Assembly (NCBI GenBank): GCA_023136735.1
Contig: JAGLQQ010000183.1
Coordinates: 1-25,565, forward strand
From: Candidatus Omnitrophota bacterium
GTDB lineage: Bacteria; Omnitrophota; Gorgyraeia; B26-G9
Reading direction: 5' to 3'
Length of the DNA stretch: 25,565 bases
How positions within the stretch are numbered: position 1 is the first letter of the stretch; every line of letters begins with the position of its first letter. The translations under genes and the position numbers were made by a program. Positions 13,993 to 21,229 of this stretch are shown in pieces. The notes below the pieces were generated by a model. It ran no database searches. It worked only from the letters and a program-made list of their open reading frames with translations, and was not told where the DNA came from.

Positions 13993-16410
13993 ATGCATAC
14001 AGAACATCCATGGAAATTAATCTATAAACGCTTTGAACCAGAAGAAGAGAGTTTGCGCGAGGCTCTTTGCACCCTGGGGAACGGATATTTTGGGACAAGA
14101 GGTGCTGCACCGGAAACAGTTCCCACGGAAATGCATTATCCAGGCACATATCTGGCAGGTCTATACAATCGTTTGACTACGAATGTTGCAGGTAGAACAA
14201 TCTATAATGAAGACCTGGTTAATTGTCCTAACTGGACATACCTGACATTTAAGGTTCGCGATGGAGTATGGTTTAGCCCCTCTGCGACAAGAATTATTTC
14301 TTTTCAACAGGAACTTGATATGCGTCATGGAAAATTAATCAGAAAAATATTGTGCCAGATGCCGCATGGTCGCAGGACATGGATCCAAGAGACAAGAATT
14401 GTGAGCATGGCAAATCCTCATATTGCGGCAATAAAATATGAGATTACTCCGGATAATTATAGTGATTATATAAGTGTACGGTCTATACTTGATGGGGCAG
14501 TGTTGAATATGAATGTTGAACGGTATCGCCAACTTAATTTTAATCACTGGAATTCGCATGTTCTTGGAAAATTTACCCGAAACGGAGTTTATCTGGGAGT
14601 TAAAACCATCCAGTCCAAAATTGAGCTTTGTGAGGCGGCAAAACTGAGAATTTTTACAGGGTCAAAGGAGCTTAAGCCTGCAATTGATATTATTCGCCAT
14701 GGTACCCAGGTTGTCGGACAGGAATTCAGAATTTTTGCTAAAAAGCATCAGACTTACGCAATAGAAAAAACAGTTGCTATTTTCACTTCCAAAGATCAGG
14801 GTGTTAAAAGTGCACAATTAGAAGCAGTCAAAGCGGCAAAAAAAATGCCTAAGTTTGATGTCTTACTTTCCTCGCATATAAAGGCGTGGAAAAAACTTTG
14901 GGATGAATTTGACATTGAGATAGAAGGAGATGTTTTTTCTCAGCAGGTCCTGCGGCTGCATATCTTTCATTTACTGCAGACCGCTTCACCTCACAATAAA
15001 GAAATTGATGCCGGGCTGCCTGCACGTGGTTTGCATGGAGAGGCCTATCGCGGCCATGTATTCTGGGACGAAGTTTTTGTCCTGCCGTTTTTCAATCTCC
15101 ATATGCCTCAAATATCAAAAGCATTGCTCTTATACAGGTATAAGCGTTTGGAAAAGGCAAGGCAATATGCCATAGATAACGGATATAAAGGTGCTATGTT
15201 CCCCTGGCAAAGCGGATCAACAGGGCGAGAGGAAACTCAGGTTGTGCATTTGAATCCACGTTCAGGCAAATGGGGGCCTGATTACAGCCGTAATCAGAGA
15301 CATGTATCATTTGCGATTTCCTATAATACGTGGAATTATTGGAAATCTACTCATGAGATTGAGTTTCTTGAAAAATACGGGGCTGAAATAATTTTGTCTA
15401 TTGCCCAGTTTGCAGGCAGCTTATGCGAATATGATGCTAAAAAGAAAAAGTATCATATTCGTGGAGTTATGGGGCCGGATGAATTTCATGAAAAATTTCC
15501 AGGCATCCAACATTCGGGGCTAATTGATAATGCCTATACAAATGTAATGGTAGTCTGGACTCTTCAAAGGGCACAGGAAATACTAAAGTTAGTTTCTAAA
15601 AAAAGAGCTATACGGCTTAGAAAAAAATTAAAACTTACCGAATATCAAACGGATCGATGGGAACGTATCATACGCAAGATGAATATCATCATGGATAGCA
15701 ATGGGATTATTGCTCAATTTAAGGGGTATTTTAAACTTAAAGAACTTGATTGGGCTCGCTATAAAAATAAATACAAAAATATACATCGTATGGATAGAAT
15801 TCTTAAGGCAGAGGGAAAGTCTCCGGATAATTATAAGGTGGCTAAACAAGCAGATGTCTTGATGATTTTTTATCTGTTGAACTTAGAGGAAGTAGAAAAT
15901 ATCTTTAAGTCAGCGGGATACAATTTTTCCGCCAAGCTATTGAAAAAAAATTATGATTATTATATTAATCGTACTTCTCACGGATCTACATTGAGTAAAG
16001 TTGTGCATTGTTTTGTTTCTCAAAAAGTAGGCAAGGCAAAGGCATTTTGGAATTGGTTTGAAGAAGTGTTGAGATCAGACATATACGATACTCAGGGAGG
16101 AACCACCACAGAGGGAATCCACGCAGGTGTAATGGGAGGATCTCTTGATATTGCAATGAGAGGTTTTGCTGGCATAAAAATTTTGGACAATGAGATTGAG
16201 GTTGCTCCTAAATTGCCCAGCAAATGGCGCAGAATGAAATTCAACATTCTCTATAAGGGGCAGTCACTTGGTTTTGATATTAAAAAATCAAAAGTTAAGA
16301 TATCTTTAAAAAAAAATATCCCGGGCGTTGGAACACTTCCGATTAAAGTTAATTCAAAGAAATATTTACTTACGCCTGGGGCAACTATAGCTGTAGCGTT
16401 AATGAAATAG
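13993..16410 (+). CDS. GH65 family disaccharide phosphorylase-type glycosidase (trehalose/kojibiose/maltose phosphorylase-like)
   Basis: This 805-residue protein is glycoside hydrolase family 65. The N-terminal beta-sandwich domain (about 1-270) opens with EESLREALCTLGNGYFGTRG, the usual family start. The (alpha/alpha)6 barrel (about 320-690) contains ARGLHGEAYRGHVFWDEVFV, MFPWQSGSTGRE, and GPDEFHE with the predicted catalytic acid Glu497. It also carries the SHGSTLS segment, placed at the phosphate site in family phosphorylases, and GGTTTEGIHAGVMGGS. Together these favour a phosphorylase that inverts an alpha-glucoside to beta-glucose-1-phosphate. The substrate (trehalose, its 6-phosphate, kojibiose or maltose) cannot be fixed by eye; the fused beta-PGM/OtsB neighbour favours trehalose or trehalose-6-phosphate. 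A GTG at 13951 would extend it 14 codons into the upstream gene. The ATG at 13993 preceded by AGGA fits the family N-terminus better. Confidence 0.93.
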   Translation: MHTEHPWKLIYKRFEPEEESLREALCTLGNGYFGTRGAAPETVPTEMHYPGTYLAGLYNRLTTNVAGRTIYNEDLVNCPNWTYLTFKVRDGVWFSPSATRIISFQQELDMRHGKLIRKILCQMPHGRRTWIQETRIVSMANPHIAAIKYEITPDNYSDYISVRSILDGAVLNMNVERYRQLNFNHWNSHVLGKFTRNGVYLGVKTIQSKIELCEAAKLRIFTGSKELKPAIDIIRHGTQVVGQEFRIFAKKHQTYAIEKTVAIFTSKDQGVKSAQLEAVKAAKKMPKFDVLLSSHIKAWKKLWDEFDIEIEGDVFSQQVLRLHIFHLLQTASPHNKEIDAGLPARGLHGEAYRGHVFWDEVFVLPFFNLHMPQISKALLLYRYKRLEKARQYAIDNGYKGAMFPWQSGSTGREETQVVHLNPRSGKWGPDYSRNQRHVSFAISYNTWNYWKSTHEIEFLEKYGAEIILSIAQFAGSLCEYDAKKKKYHIRGVMGPDEFHEKFPGIQHSGLIDNAYTNVMVVWTLQRAQEILKLVSKKRAIRLRKKLKLTEYQTDRWERIIRKMNIIMDSNGIIAQFKGYFKLKELDWARYKNKYKNIHRMDRILKAEGKSPDNYKVAKQADVLMIFYLLNLEEVENIFKSAGYNFSAKLLKKNYDYYINRTSHGSTLSKVVHCFVSQKVGKAKAFWNWFEEVLRSDIYDTQGGTTTEGIHAGVMGGSLDIAMRGFAGIKILDNEIEVAPKLPSKWRRMKFNILYKGQSLGFDIKKSKVKISLKKNIPGVGTLPIKVNSKKYLLTPGATIAVALMK

Positions 16411-16508
16411 GTTTATAACGGATAAGCTGTGAAAAAGGCTTAATCTTATTTTTTTCCGATGCTGTTCTTGCTTTAAATTTAGAGTTTAATTTCAGATGGT
16501 TAATTCCC

Positions 16509-16524
16509 CGTGGCTTGCCGCGGT
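16509..16524 (+). repeat. REP-like palindrome, copy 1 (partly degraded)
   Basis: CCGTGGC (16509-16515) and GCCGCGG (16518-16524) form a 7-bp stem, with one G-U pair, around a CTTG tip. It matches copy 2 at 16604-16623 in core and orientation, but the outer GG pair has been lost (TT follows instead). This style of CCCCG-N-GGCTTGCC-N-CGGGG hairpin resembles REP elements. Confidence 0.5.
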
Positions 16525-16603
16525 TCCGCTTAAAAGGGATTAGAGAGGGAGCATATCGTGCCGCATAAGCAGGAATTATAGTTAGAGTTGTTTTAGCGGG
16601 ATA

Positions 16604-16623
16604 CCCCGTAGCTTGCTGCGGGG
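16604..16623 (+). repeat. REP-like palindrome, copy 2
   Basis: CCCCGTAGC (16604-16612) and GCTGCGGGG (16615-16623) form a 9-bp stem, with one G-U pair, and a CTTG tip. It is the same type and orientation as the copy 95 bp upstream. No T-run follows, which argues against a plain terminator. No REP-associated transposase is in the window. Confidence 0.55.
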
Positions 16624-16674
16624 AGGATTCATTTCTTTTGCAATAAATGTGGAGAATGTTGCATAAGTGAAGTC

Positions 16675-16899
16675 GTGACAAGATTATGGGTAAATTTTAC
16701 GCTTACAACAAATTTCTCCGCTAAAAAACAGCGGAACCGGCAAATCCGCGTTGTGTTTTTGGCGCTGCAGAAACTCTCCCTTGACATTAAGAATGTCAAG
16801 GGCTCAGACAGTCTTCGCGCCCAAAAGGGTACCCAAAAACACAACGAATATTTGCCTAAATTTGTGAACGCGCTTAAAGATTCCCCCATAATCTTTATT
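16675..16899. repeat. Large imperfect palindrome (about 225 bp), MITE-like
   Basis: The left arm pairs with the reverse complement of the right arm in a series of blocks. AAGATTATGGG (16680-16690) pairs with CCCATAATCTT (16885-16895). ACAAATTT in the outer arms also pairs. CAAAT (16741-16745) pairs with ATTTG (16850-16854). CGTTGTGTTTTTGG (16749-16762) pairs with CCAAAAACACAACG (16833-16846). CCCTTGACATT (16778-16788) pairs with AATGTCAAGGG (16792-16802) around an AAG tip. The left arm carries an extra small hairpin (TCCGCT/AGCGGA, 16716-16736) and the right arm an extra 12 nt. The direct repeat TGAAGTC flanks it at 16668-16674 and 16900-16906, a candidate target duplication. It may be a transposon-derived element or a long structured RNA. 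Confidence 0.7.
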
Positions 16900-16973
16900 T
16901 GAAGTCCACACTAAACAAGAAAGAGCCATAAATTTTAATCTTGTGTATCCATTTTTTAAATAGGGAAGTATAT

Positions 16974-18806
16974 ATGAAAATAGGAGCAAATTATATCAGC
17001 GCAGGCTTGTGTGAGTTCATTGTCTGGTCTCCAGATGCCGAAGATGTAAAGCTGAAGATTGTATCCCCATTACCACGTTTAGTGAACATGGAGAGAAACA
17101 GTGTGGGATATTGGAAGGCTGTAGCTAAAGATATACCTTCTGGGACAACCTACCTTTATCAGATCGATGGCTCTAGGGAAAGGCCGGACCCTGCTTCTGC
17201 TAGTCAACCCAATGGAGTACATGGCTTCTCAGCAGTGGTTAACCATAATAGCTTTATTTGGGGTGATGATTCTTTTTCCGGTGTGGGGCTTGCGGATATG
17301 GTTATTTACGAATTGCATGTGGGAACTTTTACAAAGCAGGGTGACTTTAAACAGATAATTCCTCGTCTAAAGGAACTGGTTAATCTTGGCATTACGACTT
17401 TGGAATTGATGCCTATTGCGCAGTTCCCAGGGACTAGGAATTGGGGCTACGATGGGGCATATCCATATGCAGTGCAGAATTCCTATGGTGGTTGCAAGGG
17501 ATTAAAGGAACTTGTGAATGAAGCCCATGCGCATGGAATATCAGTTATCCTTGATGTTGTTTATAATCATCTGGGTCCAGAAGGGAATTATCTGGCTGAA
17601 TACGGGCCTTACTTTACTGACAAATACAAAACTCCCTGGGGAAGGGCCTTGAACTTTGATGATATCTACAGTGCTGAAGTAAGAAACTTCTTTATTAATA
17701 ATGCTTTATACTGGCTCGATAATTATCATATAGATGGACTGCGTTTAGATGCTGTTCATGGGATTTATGATATGAGTGCTAAACATTTTTTGCAGGAGCT
17801 AGCTGAGAATGTTGATGCTTTTTCACGTAAGAAACAGAAGAAATACTATCTGATAGCGGAAAGCGACTTGAACAATGCCGGTATTCTCAGATCAAGATCA
17901 CAAGGCGGTTATGGGATAGATGCTCAATGGAACGATGATTTTCATCATTGTTTGCATGCGATTATAACACAAGAAGAAACTGGTTATTATCAGGATTACG
18001 GGCAGATAGAAAAATTGAGCCGGGCATTTAAGGACGGCTTTGTTTATCAAGGAGAGTATTCTGATTTCAGGAAAAGATATTATGGTAATTCAAGTCAGGA
18101 TATACCTGCTCATCAGTTTATTGTTTTTTCGCAAAATCATGATCAGATAGGTAATCGGATGAAGGGAGAAAGGCTGGCGCAGTTGGTGACATTTGATATG
18201 CTAAAACTGGCTGCGGCTTTGGTGATACTGTCTCCTTATGTGCCTATGTTTTTTATGGGACAGGAATATGCTGAAATCGCACCGTTTTTGTATTTTGTGG
18301 AACATAGTGACGAAAAATTAATAAAAGCTGTTCGCCGGGGTAGAAAACATGAGTTTAGCTCTTTTGGCTATGCAGGGACTCCTGCTGATGCACAAGCTGA
18401 GGAGACTTTTAACCTTTCAAAGCTGGATTGGGAAAAAAGATATAACGATCAACATAAATTAATGCTTGATTTTTATAAGAAGCTTATAGAATTAAGACGT
18501 ACACTTGCGAGTTTGAAAAAACTCGATAAGCGTTCAATTGAAATATTGATAGATGAAAAACAGAAGCTTTTGTTTTGGAGAAGATGGTATAATAGAAACG
18601 AATTATTTTGCGTAATGAATTTTTCCAAAGAGGATAGTTCTTTTTCTTTTATGGCCAGCGAAGGGAAATGGAATAAAATTATTGATTCTTCATTGGAGAT
18701 TTGGGGTAGCAGTGGAACATTGCTGCCTGATATAATAGAAAATAAACAAAATTTAAATATAAAGATGAGCAGCTTTGCTTTGTATCAAAAGGAGGTTTTA
18801 AGGTGA
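16974..18806 (+). CDS. treZ: Malto-oligosyltrehalose trehalohydrolase TreZ
   Basis: This 610-residue GH13 enzyme cleaves the alpha-1,4 bond next to the trehalose end of maltooligosyl-trehalose, releasing trehalose. The N-terminal beta-sandwich (about 1-95) includes the EFIVWSPDAEDVKLKI strand. A TIM barrel follows with YELHVGTFT, DVVYNHLGPEGNYL and GLRLDAVHGI (nucleophile Asp259). AESDLN supplies acid/base Glu296, and SQNHDQIGNRMKGERL supplies transition-state stabiliser Asp390. The HxGPEGNY and NRMKGERL segments are TreZ-specific rather than branching-enzyme-like. The C-terminal domain is about 500-610. The ATG at 16974 follows AGGGAAG, whereas an upstream TTG at 16941 lacks a Shine-Dalgarno. 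The stop codon overlaps the start of the GH57 gene by 4 bp, so it heads a treZ-GH57-treY operon. Confidence 0.96.
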   Translation: MKIGANYISAGLCEFIVWSPDAEDVKLKIVSPLPRLVNMERNSVGYWKAVAKDIPSGTTYLYQIDGSRERPDPASASQPNGVHGFSAVVNHNSFIWGDDSFSGVGLADMVIYELHVGTFTKQGDFKQIIPRLKELVNLGITTLELMPIAQFPGTRNWGYDGAYPYAVQNSYGGCKGLKELVNEAHAHGISVILDVVYNHLGPEGNYLAEYGPYFTDKYKTPWGRALNFDDIYSAEVRNFFINNALYWLDNYHIDGLRLDAVHGIYDMSAKHFLQELAENVDAFSRKKQKKYYLIAESDLNNAGILRSRSQGGYGIDAQWNDDFHHCLHAIITQEETGYYQDYGQIEKLSRAFKDGFVYQGEYSDFRKRYYGNSSQDIPAHQFIVFSQNHDQIGNRMKGERLAQLVTFDMLKLAAALVILSPYVPMFFMGQEYAEIAPFLYFVEHSDEKLIKAVRRGRKHEFSSFGYAGTPADAQAEETFNLSKLDWEKRYNDQHKLMLDFYKKLIELRRTLASLKKLDKRSIEILIDEKQKLLFWRRWYNRNELFCVMNFSKEDSSFSFMASEGKWNKIIDSSLEIWGSSGTLLPDIIENKQNLNIKMSSFALYQKEVLR

Positions 18807-21229
18807 ACCGATATCTATGTGTGCATGGACATTTCTATCAGCCACCCAGGGAAAACCCTTGGTTAGATGAGGTCGAACTTCAGGATTCGGCGTATCCATA
18901 TCATGATTGGAATGAAAGAATAACGATAGAATGCTATGCGCCTAATGGTGCTTCGCGTATTCTTGACGAAGAGAATAAAATCATTAATATTGTTAATAAT
19001 TACTCGAAGATAAGTTTTAATTTCGGCCCTACGTTGCTTTCATGGATGCAGCGCAACAGGCCGGAGAATTACGAAAAGATAATAAAAGCTGATCTTGATA
19101 GCCGGGAAAAATTTTCAGGCCACGGTTCTGCAATTGCTCAGGTCTATAATCATATGATCATGCCGCTAGCTAATAAAAGAGACAAACAGACTCAAATTGA
19201 GTGGGGGATTAAGGATTTTGTTTCAAGATTCAAAAGAAAACCTGAGGGGATGTGGCTTGCCGAGACAGCAGTTGATCTTGAAACTCTCGATATTATGGCA
19301 GATCTTGATATAAAGTTTACGATACTCTCCCCCTATCAGGCTCATAAAGTAAAGCAAATTGAAAATGGAGAATGGCTTGATGCCTCAGGGGGCAAGATTG
19401 ACCCCAAGCAGGCTTATAAATGCTCTCTGCCATCAGGCAAAAGTATAAATATTTTCTTTTATGACGGTCCTGTATCTCAGGATATTGCTTTTGGCGGACT
19501 GTTGGATAATGGTGAGAATTTTGCCAACAGGCTGATCGGGACTTTTTCTAATAATAAGGAGCAACCGCAATTGGTAAATATTGCTACTGATGGGGAAACT
19601 TACGGACATCATCATACGTATGGTGAAATGGCTTTATCATACGGACTCAACCATATCGCGGAAAAAGCTCGGGCAAAGATTACCATTTATGCAGAATTTT
19701 TGGAAAAATTTCCTCCTGTATTTGAGGTGCAAATCATTGAAAATTCTTCTTGGAGTTGTTTTCATGGTGTTGAGCGGTGGAGGAGTGATTGCGGATGTAA
19801 TGTTGGCACTAATTCCACCTGGAATCAATCATGGCGGGTAGGACTTCGCAAGGCTATGGATTGGCTTAGGGACTCACTTATTGGTATTTATGAAGAGCAG
19901 ATAACAAAGTATTTGAATGATGCCTGGGGAGCGAGGAATGATTATATTGAGGTTATCTTAAATCGTACCCCGGAAGTCATGAATGAATTTTTTGAGGCTC
20001 ATACAGACAGAAAATTAAATGAAACTGAAAAAACAAACGTTTTAAGGCTGCTTGAGATGCAGCGCCATGCGATGTTAATGTATACAAGCTGCGGTTGGTT
20101 TTTTGATGATCTGTCTGGATTGGAATCAATGCAGGTTATTCATTACGCGTCAAGGGCTATGCAGCTGGCAAGATCAGTAAGTGGAGTTGATTTAGAACCG
20201 GAGTATATTAATATTTTGAAGAGCGCAAAAAGCAATATTAAAGAGCATAAAAATGGCGCAAAACTTTATGAGAAATTTGTAAAAACCACAATGCTTGTTT
20301 TACAAAGAGTATCTGCTCATTATGCAGTGTCCTCTCTTTTTAACACTTATGAATCACAGGAAAATATTTATAATTATGAAATCAAGCGCAGTTCTCATGA
20401 ACGCATGGAAGCAGGCAAGCAACAGTTTATTGCGGGAACTATTATGATTAGATCCTTGGTAACTCTTGAACAGGAGAAATTTAGTTATGCTGTGCTGCAC
20501 CTGGGAGATCAGATAATCTTTGGCGGTACAAGTAGTGCGTTGAATGATGAAGTATTTGCTAAGATGTGTATTGAAGCAAGAGATGCTTTTGGTAAAAGTG
20601 ATGTATCTTTAGTGATTTCGCTGCTTGATAAGTATTTTAACGGACATGATATCTCTTTATGGTATGTTCTTCGGGATGAACAAAGAAGAATTTTGCAGCA
20701 AATGCTTGCTGTTACATTAGAAGAAATTGAAACATCTTTCAGACAGATTAATGAACACCATTATCCGATTATGCAGGCGATGAAGCAGATAAATATACCA
20801 CTGCCGCATGTTTTATTAAGCACTTTTAGTTTTATGTTCAATGCGGATATTAGGAATGAATTAGAAGCGGATGATGTAGACATAAAGCGGATTGTCGCCT
20901 TGGTGAAAGAGAGTAAACGGTGGTCTTTAAATATAGATAAAGCGACGCTTGGATTTGTGGCAAGTGGAAAAATAAGCAGATTGATGTCTCAAATTAAAGA
21001 TAATCCTCAAGATTTAGCTCTTATCAAAAAGATGGAAAATCTTTTTAAGGTACTGCGTCCTTTGGAACTGCAGATGCGCATATGGGAGGCGCAAAATATA
21101 TATTTTTCTGTTAAAAAAGAATTTTACGATGTAATGAAAGGAAAAGCAAAGCAGGAAGATAAGTTCGCTAAAAAATGGGTGAGCAATTTTAAAGCCCTGG
21201 GTGTATATCTTTTTGTCAGGAGCAAGTAA
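18803..21229 (+). CDS. GH57 family alpha-glucan enzyme with C-terminal DUF3536
   Basis: This 808-residue protein starts at a GTG that overlaps the treZ stop (GTGA) and follows GGAGG at 18791-18795. The N-terminal GH57 (beta/alpha)7 barrel (about 1-330) opens with LCVHGHFYQPPRENPW. It carries the nucleophile Glu154 in GMWLAETAVDLETL and the likely acid/base Asp263 in IATDGETYGHHHTYGE. Residues about 330-800 match the helical DUF3536-type C-terminal region: WRVGLRKAMDWLRD, LMYTSCGWFFDDLSGLESMQ and YFNGHDISLWYVLRDEQRRIL. GH57 members are retaining alpha-amylases, 4-alpha-glucanotransferases, branching enzymes or amylopullulanases; the activity of the DUF3536 subgroup is not known to me. Its position between treZ and treY suggests trimming or debranching of the glucan that feeds TreY. 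No signal peptide, so it is cytoplasmic. Confidence 0.92.
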   Translation: MNRYLCVHGHFYQPPRENPWLDEVELQDSAYPYHDWNERITIECYAPNGASRILDEENKIINIVNNYSKISFNFGPTLLSWMQRNRPENYEKIIKADLDSREKFSGHGSAIAQVYNHMIMPLANKRDKQTQIEWGIKDFVSRFKRKPEGMWLAETAVDLETLDIMADLDIKFTILSPYQAHKVKQIENGEWLDASGGKIDPKQAYKCSLPSGKSINIFFYDGPVSQDIAFGGLLDNGENFANRLIGTFSNNKEQPQLVNIATDGETYGHHHTYGEMALSYGLNHIAEKARAKITIYAEFLEKFPPVFEVQIIENSSWSCFHGVERWRSDCGCNVGTNSTWNQSWRVGLRKAMDWLRDSLIGIYEEQITKYLNDAWGARNDYIEVILNRTPEVMNEFFEAHTDRKLNETEKTNVLRLLEMQRHAMLMYTSCGWFFDDLSGLESMQVIHYASRAMQLARSVSGVDLEPEYINILKSAKSNIKEHKNGAKLYEKFVKTTMLVLQRVSAHYAVSSLFNTYESQENIYNYEIKRSSHERMEAGKQQFIAGTIMIRSLVTLEQEKFSYAVLHLGDQIIFGGTSSALNDEVFAKMCIEARDAFGKSDVSLVISLLDKYFNGHDISLWYVLRDEQRRILQQMLAVTLEEIETSFRQINEHHYPIMQAMKQINIPLPHVLLSTFSFMFNADIRNELEADDVDIKRIVALVKESKRWSLNIDKATLGFVASGKISRLMSQIKDNPQDLALIKKMENLFKVLRPLELQMRIWEAQNIYFSVKKEFYDVMKGKAKQEDKFAKKWVSNFKALGVYLFVRSK

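Larger units (their letters stand above)
16411..16973. other. 563-bp non-coding interval packed with inverted repeats
   Basis: No gene is supported here. The interval holds two REP-like hairpins (16509-16524 and 16604-16623) and a large imperfect palindrome (16675-16899) that leaves short open frames on both strands by chance. A plain leader to treZ follows. No terminator with a proper U-tract was found directly after the GH65 gene, and no strong promoter is obvious before treZ. Confidence 0.65.

Noticed and set aside
16667..16682. GTGAAGTCGTGACAAG resembles the conserved 3' end of 16S rRNA (one mismatch over 16 bases).
   Set aside because: No flanking 16S helices or anti-Shine-Dalgarno sequence follow. 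The match is short and lies at the edge of the palindrome, so chance similarity is the best explanation.
16781..16802. TTGACA-like -35 box (TTGACATT) before treZ.
   Set aside because: It is part of the perfect 11-bp hairpin core of the palindrome and has no -10 box at 16-18 nt.
16675..16902. Open frames of about 75-86 codons on both strands inside the palindrome region.
   Set aside because: They are explained by the inverted-repeat symmetry. There is no Shine-Dalgarno, no recognisable protein pattern, and both strands are equally open.
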